Below are positions 24,575-39,600 of a stretch of 64,000 nt of DNA, one piece after another. Under the pieces are notes generated by a model, which searched no databases, had not been told where the DNA came from, and saw only the letters and a program-made list of their open reading frames with translations. This stretch comes from Paratinospora sagittata (lineage: Eukaryota > Streptophyta > Magnoliopsida > Ranunculales > Menispermaceae). Each line of letters starts with the position of its first letter. Position 1 is the stretch's first letter. The position numbers and the translations under genes are program-made. Location: positions 19,444,286-19,508,285 of the forward strand of contig CM069603.1 of NCBI GenBank assembly GCA_035771175.1, in the 5' to 3' direction.

Positions 24575-27500
24575 ATGCAAAACAGGTGATGTGTTCCTCT
24601 TTGATGTGTTATCTTACCGAGACCACTTCATATACTTAGAGTTTTAAAGAATGGATAGCCTCTGCAAATCTTAGCACACAAGGGATAAAATGAAGAACTA
24701 GCTTAACATCAAGACAGATTGCAATTTTGATTCAATTCGAAGCCTTTTTTTGCAAAGGCAAGAATCATTACTTTCTTCTCTTGAAAAACTCTTCGAAAAG
24801 CTCAATCTAACTTGCAAATATCGTGCGTGTTGAATTTTTGAAAATCAGAGAATGAGTGTTTTACAAAATTTGAAGTTGAAGGTTAAAGAGCAAGAGTACT
24901 ACAAAATGATTTGAATTCAAAACATTGTTCAATCTAAAGTTTTTTGGGCGTGCGAGACAATGGGAATCATCTAGGTGTTACTAGAGAATATTTCAATTAA
25001 GATAACCTGGCAAAACGGTGAAGGAATAGAAAAATCGAGCAAGCAGAAGTGCCCACATTTTTCTCGTTAGAAATATCAGATTTTAGTCTAAGACGTGCCA
25101 ATTGCTGGATAGCCTTATTTTTGAAAAATTAATATTTTGACACTAAAGAACCATTTCATTGACTCAAAACACTTTGATATAAGAATAAACACTTTTAAAT
25201 AATTCAAAACTCTTTAAAATTATGATTAAAACCTTTCGGAAAACATTTTTGTAAAAATGAAAGACTATATCGAAAGTGATTTTGAAGACTTTGCAATTTT
25301 CAGAGTTTTAGTGCTAAGGTTGATCGAGGGGTTGCCTTACACACCAGAGATCAAACTAATGCATTAGACATGAGATATGTCTTCGTTCTTCGAGCTTGAT
25401 CATTGTAGAATTCGAAAGCTATTGTTTGATGTGTTCTTGATGCAAAACAGGTGATGTGTTCCTCTTTGATGTGTTATCTTACCGAGACCACTTCATATAC
25501 TTAGAGTTTTAAACAATGGATAGCCTCTGCAAATCTTAGCACACAAGGGATAAAATGAAGAACTAGCTGAACATCAAGACAGATTGCAATTTTGATTCAA
25601 TTCGAAGCCTTTTTTTGCAAAGGCAAGAATCATTACTTTCTTCTCTTGAAAAACTTTTCGAAAACCTCAATCTAACTTGCAAATATCGTGCGTGTTGAAT
25701 TTTTGAAAATCAGAGAATGAGTGTTTTTAAAATTTGAAGTTGAAGGTTAAAGAGCAAGAGTACTACAAAATGATTTGAATTCAAAACATTGTTCAATCTA
25801 AAGTTTTTTGGGCGTGCGAGACAATGGGAATCATCTAGGTGTTACTAGAGAATATTTCAATTAAGATAACCTGGCAAAACTGTGAAGGAATAGAAAAATC
25901 GAGCAAGCAGAAGTGCCCACATTTTTCTCGTTAGAAATATAAGATTTTAGTCTAAGACGTGCAAATTGCTGGATAGCCTTATTTTTGAAAAATTAATATT
26001 TTGACACTAAATAACCATTTCATTGACTCAAAACACTTTGATATAAGAATAAACACTTTTAAATAATTCAAAACTCATTAAAATTATGATTAAAACCTTT
26101 CGGGAAACATTTTTGTAAAAATGAAATCCTATATCAAAAGTGATTTTGAAGACTTTGCAATTTTCAGAGTTTTAGTGCTAAGATTGATCGAGGGGTTACC
26201 CTACACACCAGAGATCAAACTAATGCATTAGACATGAGATATGTCTTCGTTCTTCGAGCTTGATCTTTGTAGAATTCGAAAGCTATTGTTTGATGTGTTC
26301 TTGATGCAAAACAGGTGATGTGTCCCTTTTTGATGTGTTATCTTACCGAGACAACTTCATATACTTAGAGTTTTAAACAATGGATAGCCTCTGCAAATCT
26401 TAGCACACAAGGGATAAAATGAAGAACTAGCTGAACATCAAGACAGATTGCAATTTTGAATCAATTCGAAGCATTTTTTGGCAAAGGCAAGAATCATTAC
26501 TTTCTTCTCTTGAAAAACTCTACGAAAAGCTCAATCTAACTTGCAAATATCGTGCGTGTTGAATTTTTGAAAATCAGAGAATAAGTGTTTTATAAAATTT
26601 GAAGTTGAAGGTTAAAGAGCAAGAGTACTACAAAAAGATTTGAATTCAAAACATTGTTCAATCTAAAGTTTTTTGGGCGTGCGAGACAATGGGAATCATC
26701 TAGGTGTTACTAGAGAATATTTCAATTAAGATAACCTGGCAAAACTGTGAAGGAATAGAAAATTCGAGCAAGCAGAAGTGCCCACATTTTTCTCGTTAGA
26801 AATATCAGATTTTAGTCTAAGACGTGCCAATTGCTGGATAGCCTTATTTTTGAAAAATTAATATTTTGACACTAAAGAACCATTACATTGACTCAAAACA
26901 CTTTGATATAAGAATAAACACTTTTAAATAATTCAAAACTCTTTAAAATTATGATTAAAACCTTTCGGAAAACATTTTTGTAAAAATGAAATACTATATC
27001 AAAAGTGATTTTGAAGACTTTGCAATTTTCAGAGTTTTAGTGCGAAGATTGATCGAGGGGTTACCTTACACACCAGAGATCAAACTAATGTATTAGACAT
27101 GAGATATGTCTACGTTCTTCGAGCTTGATCATTGTAGAATTCGAAAGCTATTGGTTGATGTGTTCTTGATGCAAAACAGGTGATGTGTTCCTCTTTGATG
27201 TGTTATCTTACCGAGACCACTTCATATACTTAGAGTTTTAAACAATGGATAGCCTCTGCAAATCTTAGCACACAAGGGATAAAATGAAGAACTAGCTTAA
27301 CATCAAGACAGATTGCAATTTTGATTCAATTCGAAGCCTTTTTTTGCAAAGGCAAGAATCATTACTTTCTTCTCTTGAAAAACTCTTCGAAAAGCTCAAT
27401 CTAACTTGCAAATATCGTGCGTGTTGAATTTTTGAAAATCAGAGAATGAGTGTTTTACAAAATTTGAAGTTGAAGGTTAAAGAGCAAGAGTACTACAAAA

Positions 27501-28033
27501 TGATTTGAATTCAAAACATTGTTCAATCTAAAGTTTTTTGGGCGTGCGAGACAATGGGAATCATCTAGGTGTTACTAGAGAATATTTCAATTAAGATAAC
27601 CTGGCAAAACGGTGAAGGAATAGAAAAATCGAGCAAGTAGAAGTGCCCACATTTTTCTCGTTAGAAATATCAGATTTTAGTCTAAGACGTGCCAATTGCT
27701 GGATAGCCTTATTTTTGAAAAATTAATATTTTGACACTAAAGAACCATTTCATTGACTCAAAACACTTTGATATAAGAATAAACACTTTTAAATAATTCA
27801 AAACTCTTTAAAATTATGATTAAAACCTTTCGGAAAACATTTTTGTAAAAATGAAATACTATATCGAAAGTGATTTTGAAGACTTTGCAATTTTCAGAGT
27901 TTTAGTGCTAAGGTTGATCGAGGGGTTGCCTTACACACCAGAGATCAAACTAATGCATTAGACATGAGATATGTCTTCGTTCTTCGAGCTTGATCATTGT
28001 AGAATTCGAAAGCTATTGTTTGATGTGTTCTTG
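24575..28033 (+). repeat. Tetramer copy with divergent last unit (monomers 30-33)
   Basis: Starts are 24575, 25440, 26304 and 27169. Monomer 30 repeats TTTTAAAGAATGG and monomer 31 repeats GTGTTTTTAAAATTT, matching monomers 26 and 27. Monomer 32 has the delta 5' part of monomer 28 but an alpha 3' end (TACATTGAC, TATATCAAAAG, GTATTAGAC, GTCTACG). Monomer 33 is beta with GCAAGTAGAAG, a C-to-T variant found in all later beta units up to monomer 53. The copy therefore breaks inside monomer 32. Confidence 0.86.
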
Positions 28034-31000
28034 ATGCAAAACAGGTGATGTGTTCCTCTTTGATGTGTTATCTTACCGAGACCACTTCATATACTTAGAG
28101 TTTTAAACAATGGATAGCCTCTGCAAATCTTAGCACACAAGGGATAAAATGAAGAACTAGCTGAACATCAAGACAGATTGCAATTTTGATTCAATTCGAA
28201 GCCTTTTTTTGCAAAGGCAAGAATCATTACTTTCTTCTCTTGAAAAACTCTTCGAAAACCTCAATCTAACTTGCAAATATCCTGCGTGTTGTATTTTTGA
28301 AAATCAGAGAATAAGTGTTTTATAAAATTTGAAGTTGAAGGTTAAAGAGCAAGAGTACTACAAAATGATTTGAATTCAAAACATTGTTCAATCTAAAGTT
28401 TTTTGGGCGTGCGAGACAATGGGAATCATCTAGGCGTTACTAGAGAATATTTCAATTAAGATAACCTGGCAAAACGGTGAAGGAATAGAAAAATCGAGCA
28501 AGCAGAAGTGCCCACATTTTTCTCGTTAGAAATATCAGATTTTAGTCTAAGACGTGCCAATTGCTGGATAGCCTTATTTTTGAAAAATTAATATTTTGAC
28601 ACTAAAGAACCATTTCATCGACTCAAAACACTTTGATATAAGAATAAACACTTTTAAATAATTCAAAACTCTTTAAAATTATGATTAAAACCTTTCGGAA
28701 AACATTTTTGTAAAAATGAAATACTATATCGAAAGTGATTTTGAAGACTTTGCAATTTTCAGAGTTTTAGTGCTAAGGTTGATCGAGGGGTTGCCTTACA
28801 CACCAGAGATCAAACTAATGCATTAGACATGAGATATGTCTTCGTTCTTCGAGCTTGATCATTGTAGAATTCGAAAGCTATTGTTTGATGTGTTCTTGAT
28901 GCAAAACAGGTGATGTGTTCCTCTTTGATGTGTTATCTTACCGAGACCACTTCATATACTTAGAGTTTTAAACAATGGATAGCCTCTGCAAATCTTAGCA
29001 CACAAGGGATAAAATGAAGAACTAGCTGAACATCAAGACAGATTGCAATTTTGATTCAATTCGAAGCCTTTTTTTGCAAAGGCAAGAATCATTACTTTGT
29101 TCTCTTAAAAAACTCTTCGAAAACCTCAATCTAACTTGCAAATATCCTGCGTGTTGTATTTTTGAAAATCAGAGAATAAGTGTTTTATAAAATTTGAAGT
29201 TGAAGGTTAAAGAGCAAGAGTACTACAAAATGATTTGAATTCAAAACATTGTTCAATCTAAAGTTTTTTGGGCGTGCGAGACAATGGGAATCATCTAGGC
29301 GTTACTAGAGAATATTTCAATTAAGATAACCTGGCAAAACGGTGAAGGAATAGAAAAATCGAGCAAGCAGAAGTGCCCACATTTTTCTCGTTAGAAATAT
29401 CAGATTTTAGTCTAAGACGTGCCAATTGCTGGATAGCCTTATTTTTGAAAAATTAATATTTTGACACTAAAGAACCATTACATTGACTCAAAACACTTTG
29501 ATATAAGAATAAACACTTTTAAATAATTCAAAACTCTTTAAAATTATGATTAAAACCTTTCGGAAAACATTTTTGAAAAAATGAAATACTATATCAAAAG
29601 TGATTTTGAAGACTTTGCAATTTTCAGAGTTTTAGTGCTAAGATTGATCGAGGGGTTACCTTACACACCAGAGATCAAACTAATGTATTAGACATGAGAT
29701 ATGTCTACGTTCTTCGAGCTTGATCATTGTAGAATTCGAAAGCTATTGTTTGATGTGTTCTTGATGCAAAACAGGTGATGTGTTCCTCTTTGATGTGTTA
29801 TCTTACCGAGACCACTTCATATACTTAGAGTTTTAAACAATGGATAGCCTCTGCAAATCTTAGCACACAAGGGATAAAATGAAGAACTAGCTTAACATCA
29901 AGACAGATTGCAATTTTGATTCAATTCGAAGCCTTTTTTTGCAAAGGCAAGAATCATTACTTTCTTCTCTTGAAAAACTCTTCGAAAAGCTCAATCTAAC
30001 TTGCAAATATCGTGCGTGTTGAATTTTTGAAAATCAGAGAATGAGTGTTTTACAAAATTTGAAGTTGAAGGTTAAAGAGCAAGAGTACTACAAAATGATT
30101 TGAATTCAAAACATTGTTCAATCTAAAGTTTTTTGGGCGTGCGAGACAATGGGAATCATCTAGGTGTTACTAGAGAATATTTCAATTAAGATAACCTGGC
30201 AAAACGGTGAAGGAATAGAAAAATCGAGCAAGTAGAAGTGCCCACATTTTTCTCGTTAGAAATATCAGATTTTAGTCTAAGACGTGCCAATTGCTGGATA
30301 GCCTTATTTTTGAAAAATTAATATTTTGACACTAAAGAACCATTTCATTGACTCAAAACACTTTGATATAAGAATAAACACTTTTAAATAATTCAAAACT
30401 CTTTAAAATTATGATTAAAACCTTTCGGAAAACATTTTTGTAAAAATGAAATACTATATCGAAAGTGATTTTGAAGACTTTGCAATTTTCAGAGTTTTAG
30501 TGCTAAGGTTGATCGAGGGGTTGCCTTACACACCAGAGATCAAACTAATGCATTAGACATGAGATATGTCTTCGTTCTTCGAGCTTGATCATTGTAGAAT
30601 TCGAAAGCTATTGTTTGATGTGTTCTTGATGCAAAACAGGTGATGTGTTCCTCTTTGATGTGTTATCTTACCGAGACCACTTCATATACTTAGAGTTTTA
30701 AACAATGGATAGCCTCTGCAAATCTTAGCACACAAGGGATAAAATGAAGAACTAGCTGAACATCAAGACAGATTGCAATTTTGATTCAATTCGAAGCCTT
30801 TTTTTGCAAAGGCAAGAATCATTACTTTCTTCTCTTGAAAAACTCTTCGAAAACCTCAATCTAACTTGCAAATATCCTGCGTGTTGTATTTTTGAAAATC
30901 AGAGAATAAGTGTTTTATAAAATTTGAAGTTGAAGGTTAAAGAGCAAGAGTACTACAAAATGATTTGAATTCAAAACATTGTTCAATCTAAAGTTTTTTG

Positions 31001-31493
31001 GGCGTGCGAGACAATGGGAATCATCTAGGCGTTACTAGAGAATATTTCAATTAAGATAACCTGGCAAAACGGTGAAGGAATAGAAAAATCGAGCAAGCAG
31101 AAGTGCCCACATTTTTCTCGTTAGAAATATCAGATTTTAGTCTAAGACGTGCCAATTGCTGGATAGCCTTATTTTTGAAAAATTAATATTTTGACACTAA
31201 AGAACCATTACATTGACTCAAAACACTTTGATATAAGAATAAACACTTTTAAATAATTCAAAACTCTTTAAAATTATAACTAAAACCTTTCGGAAAACAT
31301 TTTTGTAAAAATGAAATACTATATCAAAAGTGATTTTGAAGACTTTGCAATTTTCAGAGTTTTAGTGCTAAGATTGATCGAGGGGTTACCTTACACACCA
31401 GAGATCAAACTAATGCATTAGACATGAGATATGTCTACGTTCTTCGAGCTTGATCATTGTAGAATTCGAAAGCTATTGTTTGATGTGTTCTTG
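28034..31493 (+). repeat. Monomers 34-37: alpha, alpha, beta, alpha
   Basis: Starts are 28034, 28899, 29764 and 30629. Monomer 34 has alpha marks to about 28600, then CATCGACTC and AAGGTTG, so it ends like delta/beta hybrids. Monomer 35 carries the rare pair CTTTGTTCTC and TCTTAAAAAAC. Monomer 36 is beta with GCAAGTAG. Monomer 37 is alpha with ATTATAACTAAAACC. The monomer 35-37 set resembles monomers 50-52, 12,975 bp (15 units) downstream. Confidence 0.86.
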
Positions 31494-33223
31494 ATGCAAA
31501 ACAGGTGATGTGTTCCTCTTTGATGTGTTATCTTACCGAGACCACTTCATATACTTAGAGTTTTAAACAATGGATAGCCTCTGCAAATCTTAGCACACAA
31601 GGGATAAAATGAAGAACTAGCTGAACATCAAGACAGATTGCAATTTTGATTCAATTCGAAGCCTTTTTTTGCAAAGGCAAGAATCATTACTTTCTTCTCT
31701 TGAAAAACTTTTCGAAAACCTCAATCTAACTTGCAAATATCGTGCGTGTTGAATTTTTGAAAATCAGAGAATGAGTGTTTTATAAAATTTGAAGTTGAAG
31801 GTTAAAGAGCAAGAGTACTACAAAATGATTTGAATTCAAAACATTGTTCAATCTAAAGTTTTTTGGGCGTGCGAGACAATGGGAATCATCTAGGTGTTAC
31901 TAGAGAATATTTCAATTAAGATAACCTGGCAAAACTGTGAAGGAATAGAAAAATCGAGCAAGCAGAAGTGCCCACATTTTTCTCGTTAGAAATATAAGAT
32001 TTTAGTCTAAGACGTGCAAATTGCTGGATAGCCTTATTTTTGAAAAATTAATATTTTGACACTAAATAACCATTTCATTGACTCAAAACACTTTGATATA
32101 AGAATAAACACTTTTAAATAATTCAAAACTCATTAAAATTATGATTAAAACCTTTCGGAAAACATTTTTGTAAAAATGAAATACTATATCAAAAGTGATT
32201 TTGAAGACTTTGCAATTTTCAGAGTTTTAGTGCTAAGATTGATCGAGGGGTTACCCTACACACCAGAGATCAAACTAATGCATTAGACATGAGATATGTC
32301 TTCGTTCTTCGAGCTTGATCTTTGTAGAATTCGAAAGCTATTGTTTGATGTGTTCTTGATGCAAAACAGGTGATGTGTCCCTTTTTGATGTGTTATCTTA
32401 CCGAGACAACTTCATATACTTAGAGTTTTAAACAATGGATAGCCTCTGCAAATCTTAGCACACAAGGGATAAAATGAAGAACTAGCTGAACATCAAGACA
32501 GATTGCAATTTTGAATCAATTCGAAGCATTTTTTGGCAAAGGCAAGAATCATTACTTTCTTCTCTTGAAAAACTCTACGAAAAGCTCAATCTAACTTGCA
32601 AATATCGTGCGTGTTGAATTTTTGAAAATCAGAGAATAAGTGTTTTATAAAATTTGAAGTTGAAGGTTAAAGAGCAAGAGTACTACAAAAAGATTTGAAT
32701 TCAAAACATTGTTCAATCTAAAGTTTTTTGGGCGTGCGAGACAATGGGAATCATCTAGGTGTTACTAGAGAATATTTCAATTAAGATAACCTGGCAAAAC
32801 TGTGAAGGAATAGAAAATTCGAGCAAGCAGAAGTGCCCACATTTTTCTCGTTAGAAATATCAGATTTTAGTCTAAGACGTGCCAATTGCTGGATAGCCTT
32901 ATTTTTGAAAAATTAATATTTTGACACTAAAGAACCATTTCATCGACTCAAAACACTTTGATATAAGAATAAACACTTTTAAATAATTCAAAACTCTTTA
33001 AAATTATGATTAAAACCTTTCGAAAAACATTTTTGTAAAAATGAAATACTATATCGAAAGTGATTTTGAAGACTTTGCAATTTTCAGAGTTTTAGTGCTA
33101 AGGTTGATCGAGGGGTTGCCTTACACACCAGAGATCAAACTAATGCATTAGACATGAGATATGTCTTCGTTCTTCGAGCTTGATCATTGTAGAATTCGAA
33201 AGCTATTGTTTGATGTGTTCTTG
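31494..33223 (+). repeat. Monomers 38-39: gamma, delta
   Basis: Starts are 31494 and 32359. Monomer 38 is a clean gamma unit ending GATCTTTGTAG. Monomer 39 is delta with CAAAAAGATTTG, GAAAATTCGAG, CATCGACTC and the private CTTTCGAAAAAC near 33018. These two appear to be the parents of the fused monomer 43. Confidence 0.87.
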
Positions 33224-36200
33224 ATGCAAAACAGGTGATGTGTTCCTCTTTGATGTGTTATCTTACCGAGACCACTTCATATACTTAGAGTTTTAAACAA
33301 TGGATAGCCTCTGCAAATCTTAGCACACAAGGGATAAAATGAAGAACTAGCTGAACATCAAGACAGATTGCAATTTTGATTCAATTCGAAGCCTTTTTTT
33401 GCAAAGGCAAGAATCATTAGTTTCTTCTCTTGAAAAACTTTTCGAAAACCTCAATCTAACTTGCAAATATCGTGCGTGTTGAATTTTTGAAAATCAGAGA
33501 ATGAGTGTTTTATAAAATTTGAAGTTGAAGGTTAAAGAGCAAGAGTACTACAAAATGATTTGAATTCAAAACATTGTTCAATCTAAAGTTTTTTGGGCGT
33601 GCGAGACAATGGGAATCATCTAGGTGTTACTAGAGAATATTTCAATTAAGATAACCTGGCAAAACTGTGAAGGAATAGAAAAATCGAGCAAGCAGAAGTG
33701 CCCACATTTTTCTCGTTAGAAATATCAGATTTTAGTCTAAGACGTGCCAATTGCTGGATAGCCTTATTTTTGAAAAATTAATATTTTGACACTAAAGAAC
33801 CATTACATTGACTCAAAACACTTTGATATAAGAATAAACACTTTTAAATAATTCAAAACTCTTTAAAATTATGATTAAAACCTTTCGGAAAACATTTTTG
33901 TAAAAATGAAATACTATATCAAAAGTGATTTTGAAGACTTTGCAATTTTCAGAGTTTTAGTGCTAAGATTGATCGAGGGGTTACCTTACACACCAGAGAT
34001 CAAACTAATGTATTAGACATGAGATATGTCTACGTTCTTCGAGCTTGATCATTGTAGAATTCGAAAGCTATTGTTTGATGTGTTCTTGATGCAAAACAGG
34101 TGATGTGTTCCTCTTTGATGTGTTATCTTACCGAGACCACTTCATATACTTAGAGTTTTAAACAATGGATAGCCTCTGCAAATCTTAGCACACAAGGGAT
34201 AAAATGAAGAACTAGCTTAACATCAAGACAGATTGCAATTTTGATTCAATTCGAAGCCTTTTTTTGCAAAGGCAAGAATCATTACTTTCTTCTCTTGAAA
34301 AACTCTTCGAAAAGCTCAATCTAACTTGCAAATATCGTGCGTGTTGAATTTTTGAAAATCAGAGAATGAGTGTTTTACAAAATTTGAAGTTGAAGGTTAA
34401 AGAGCAAGAGTACTACAAAATGATTTGAATTCAAAACATTGTTCAATCTAAAGTTTTTTGGGCGTGCGAGACAATGGGAATCATCTAGGTGTTACTAGAG
34501 AATATTTCAATTAAGATAACCTGGCAAAACGGTGAAGGAATAGAAAAATCGAGCAAGTAGAAGTGCCCACATTTTTCTCGTTAGAAATATCAGATTTTAG
34601 TCTAAGACGTGCCAATTGCTGGATAGCCTTATTTTTGAAAAATTAATATTTTGACACTAAAGAACCATTTCATCGACTCAAAACACTTTGATATAAGAAT
34701 AAACACTTTTAAATAATTCAAAACTCTTTAAAATTATGATTAAAACCTTTCGGAAAACATTTTTGTAAAAATGAAATACTATATCGAAAGTGATTTTGAA
34801 GACTTTGCAATTTTCAGAGTTTTAGTGCTAAGGTTGATCGAGGGGTTGCCTTACACACCAGAGATCAAACTAATGCATTAGACATGAGATATGTCTTCGT
34901 TCTTCGAGCTTGATCATTGTAGAATTCGAAAGCTATTGTTTGATGTGTTCTTGATGCAAAACAGGTGATGTGTTCCTCTTTGATGTGTTATCTTACCGAG
35001 ACCACTTCATATACTTAGAGTTTTAAACAATGGATAGCCTCTGCAAATCTTAGCACACAAGGGATAAAATGAAGAACTAGCTGAACATCAAGACAGATTG
35101 CAATTTTGATTCAATTCGAAGCCTTTTTTTGCAAAGGCAAGAATCATTACTTTCTTCTCTTGAAAAACTCTTCGAAAACCTCAATCTAACTTGCAAATAT
35201 CCTGCGTGTTGTATTTTTGAAAATCAGAGAATAAGTGTTTTATAAAATTTGAAGTTGAAGGTTAAAGAGCAAGAGTACTACAAAATGATTTGAATTCAAA
35301 ACATTGTTCAATCTAAAGTTTTTTGGGCGTGCAAGACAATGGGAATCATCTAGGCGTTACTAGAGAATATTTCAATTAAGATAACCTGGCAAAACGGTGA
35401 AGGAATAGAAAAATCGAGCAAGCAGAAGTGCCCACATTTTTCTCGTTAGAAATATCAGATTTTAGTCTAAGACGTGCCAATTGCTGGATAGCCTTATTTT
35501 TGAAAAATTAATATTTTGACACTAAAGAACCATTACATTGACTCAAAACACTTTGATATAAGAATAAACACTTTTAAATAATTCAAAACTCTTTAAAATT
35601 ATAACTAAAACCTTTCGGAAAACATTTTTGTAAAAATGAAATACTATATCAAAAGTGATTTTGAAGACTTTGCAATTTTCAGAGTTTTAGTGCTAAGATT
35701 GATCGAGGGGTTACCTTACACACCAGAGATCAAACTAATGCATTAGACATGAGATATGTCTACGTTCTTCGAGCTTGATCATTGTAGAATTCGAAAGCTA
35801 TTGTTTGATGTGTTCTTGATGCAAAACAGGTGATGTGTTCCTCTTTGATGTGTTATCTTACCGAGACCACTTCATATACTTAGAGTTTTAAACAATGGAT
35901 AGCCTCTGCAAATCTTAGCACACAAGGGATAAAATGAAGAACTAGCTGAACATCAAGACAGATTGCAATTTTGATTCAATTCGAAGCCTTTTTTTGCAAA
36001 GGCAAGAATCATTACTTTCTTCTCTTGAAAAACTTTTCGAAAACCTCAATCTAACTTGCAAATATCGTGCGTGTTGAATTTTTGAAAATCAGAGAATGAG
36101 TGTTTTATAAAATTTGAAGTTGAAGGTTAAAGAGCAAGAGTACTACAAAATGATTTGAATTCAAAACATTGTTCAATCTAAAGTTTTTTGGGCGTGCGAG

Positions 36201-36683
36201 ACAATGGGAATCATCTAGGTGTTACTAGAGAATATTTCAATTAAGATAACCTGGCAAAACTGTGAAGGAATAGAAAATTCGAGCAAGCAGAAGTGCCCAC
36301 ATTTTTCTCGTTAGAAATATCAGATTTTAGTCTAAGACGTGCCAATTGCTGGATAGCCTTATTTTTGAAAAATTAATATTTTGACACTAAAGAACCATTT
36401 CATCGACTCAAAACACTTTGATATAAGAATAAACACTTTTAAATAATTCAAAACTCTTTAAAATTATGATTAAAACCTTTCGAAAAACATTTTTGTAAAA
36501 ATGAAATACTATATCGAAAGTGATTTTGAAGACTTTGCAATTTTCAGAGTTTTAGTGCTAAGGTTGATCGAGGGGTTGCCTTACACACCAGAGATCAAAC
36601 TAATGCATTAGACATGAGATATGTCTTCGTTCTTCGAGCTTGATCATTGTAGAATTCGAAAGCTATTGTTTGATGTGTTCTTG
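33224..36683 (+). repeat. Higher-order tetramer copy 1: monomers 40-43
   Basis: Starts are 33224, 34089, 34954 and 35819. Monomer 40 is a gamma/alpha hybrid with CATTAGTTTC and GTATTAGAC. Monomer 41 is beta with GCAAGTAG and CATCGACTC. Monomer 42 is alpha with GTGCAAGACAATG and ATTATAACTAAAACC. Monomer 43 joins a gamma 5' half (TTTTCGAAAACC) to a delta 3' half (GAAAATTCGAG, CATCGACTC, CTTTCGAAAAAC). The block is repeated immediately downstream. Confidence 0.92.
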
Positions 36684-39600
36684 ATGCAAAACAGGTGATG
36701 TGTTCCTCTTTGATGTGTTATCTTACCGAGACCACTTCATATACTTAGAGTTTTAAACAATGGATAGCCTCTGCAAATCTTAGCACACAAGGGATAAAAT
36801 GAAGAACTAGCTGAACATCAAGACAGATTGCAATTTTGATTCAATTCGAAGCCTTTTTTTGCAAAGGCAAGAATCATTAGTTTCTTCTCTTGAAAAACTT
36901 TTCGAAAACCTCAATCTAACTTGCAAATATCGTGCGTGTTGAATTTTTGAAAATCAGAGAATGAGTGTTTTATAAAATTTGAAGTTGAAGGTTAAAGAGC
37001 AAGAGTACTACAAAATGATTTGAATTCAAAACATTGTTCAATCTAAAGTTTTTTGGGCGTGCGAGACAATGGGAATCATCTAGGTGTTACTAGAGAATAT
37101 TTCAATTAAGATAACCTGGCAAAACTGTGAAGGAATAGAAAAATCGAGCAAGCAGAAGTGCCCACATTTTTCTCGTTAGAAATATCAGATTTTAGTCTAA
37201 GACGTGCCAATTGCTGGATAGCCTTATTTTTGAAAAATTAATATTTTGACACTAAAGAACCATTACATTGACTCAAAACACTTTGATATAAGAATAAACA
37301 CTTTTAAATAATTCAAAACTCTTTAAAATTATGATTAAAACCTTTCGGAAAACATTTTTGTAAAAATGAAATACTATATCAAAAGTGATTTTGAAGACTT
37401 TGCAATTTTCAGAGTTTTAGTGCTAAGATTGATCGAGGGGTTACCTTACACACCAGAGATCAAACTAATGTATTAGACATGAGATATGTCTACGTTCTTC
37501 GAGCTTGATCATTGTAGAATTCGAAAGCTATTGTTTGATGTGTTCTTGATGCAAAACAGGTGATGTGTTCCTCTTTGATGTGTTATCTTACCGAGACCAC
37601 TTCATATACTTAGAGTTTTAAACAATGGATAGCCTCTGCAAATCTTAGCACACAAGGGATAAAATGAAGAACTAGCTTAACATCAAGACAGATTGCAATT
37701 TTGATTCAATTCGAAGCCTTTTTTTGCAAAGGCAAGAATCATTACTTTCTTCTCTTGAAAAACTCTTCGAAAAGCTCAATCTAACTTGCAAATATCGTGC
37801 GTGTTGAATTTTTGAAAATCAGAGAATGAGTGTTTTACAAAATTTGAAGTTGAAGGTTAAAGAGCAAGAGTACTACAAAATGATTTGAATTCAAAACATT
37901 GTTCAATCTAAAGTTTTTTGGGCGTGCGAGACAATGGGAATCATCTAGGTGTTACTAGAGAATATTTCAATTAAGATAACCTGGCAAAACGGTGAAGGAA
38001 TAGAAAAATCGAGCAAGTAGAAGTGCCCACATTTTTCTCGTTAGAAATATCAGATTTTAGTCTAAGACGTGCCAATTGCTGGATAGCCTTATTTTTGAAA
38101 AATTAATATTTTGACACTAAAGAACCATTTCATCGACTCAAAACACTTTGATATAAGAATAAACACTTTTAAATAATTCAAAACTCTTTAAAATTATGAT
38201 TAAAACCTTTCGGAAAACATTTTTGTAAAAATGAAATACTATATCGAAAGTGATTTTGAAGACTTTGCAATTTTCAGAGTTTTAGTGCTAAGGTTGATCG
38301 AGGGGTTGCCTTACACACCAGAGATCAAACTAATGCATTAGACATGAGATATGTCTTCGTTCTTCGAGCTTGATCATTGTAGAATTCGAAAGCTATTGTT
38401 TGATGTGTTCTTGATGCAAAACAGGTGATGTGTTCCTCTTTGATGTGTTATCTTACCGAGACCACTTCATATACTTAGAGTTTTAAACAATGGATAGCCT
38501 CTGCAAATCTTAGCACACAAGGGATAAAATGAAGAACTAGCTGAACATCAAGACAGATTGCAATTTTGATTCAATTCGAAGCCTTTTTTTGCAAAGGCAA
38601 GAATCATTACTTTCTTCTCTTGAAAAACTCTTCGAAAACCTCAATCTAACTTGCAAATATCCTGCGTGTTGTATTTTTGAAAATCAGAGAATAAGTGTTT
38701 TATAAAATTTGAAGTTGAAGGTTAAAGAGCAAGAGTACTACAAAATGATTTGAATTCAAAACATTGTTCAATCTAAAGTTTTTTGGGCGTGCAAGACAAT
38801 GGGAATCATCTAGGCGTTACTAGAGAATATTTCAATTAAGATAACCTGGCAAAACGGTGAAGGAATAGAAAAATCGAGCAAGCAGAAGTGCCCACATTTT
38901 TCTCGTTAGAAATATCAGATTTTAGTCTAAGACGTGCCAATTGCTGGATAGCCTTATTTTTGAAAAATTAATATTTTGACACTAAAGAACCATTACATTG
39001 ACTCAAAACACTTTGATATAAGAATAAACACTTTTAAATAATTCAAAACTCTTTAAAATTATAACTAAAACCTTTCGGAAAACATTTTTGTAAAAATGAA
39101 ATACTATATCAAAAGTGATTTTGAAGACTTTGCAATTTTCAGAGTTTTAGTGCTAAGATTGATCGAGGGGTTACCTTACACACCAGAGATCAAACTAATG
39201 CATTAGACATGAGATATGTCTACGTTCTTCGAGCTTGATCATTGTAGAATTCGAAAGCTATTGTTTGATGTGTTCTTGATGCAAAACAGGTGATGTGTTC
39301 CTCTTTGATGTGTTATCTTACCGAGACCACTTCATATACTTAGAGTTTTAAACAATGGATAGCCTCTGCAAATCTTAGCACACAAGGGATAAAATGAAGA
39401 ACTAGCTGAACATCAAGACAGATTGCAATTTTGATTCAATTCGAAGCCTTTTTTTGCAAAGGCAAGAATCATTACTTTCTTCTCTTGAAAAACTTTTCGA
39501 AAACCTCAATCTAACTTGCAAATATCGTGCGTGTTGAATTTTTGAAAATCAGAGAATGAGTGTTTTATAAAATTTGAAGTTGAAGGTTAAAGAGCAAGAG

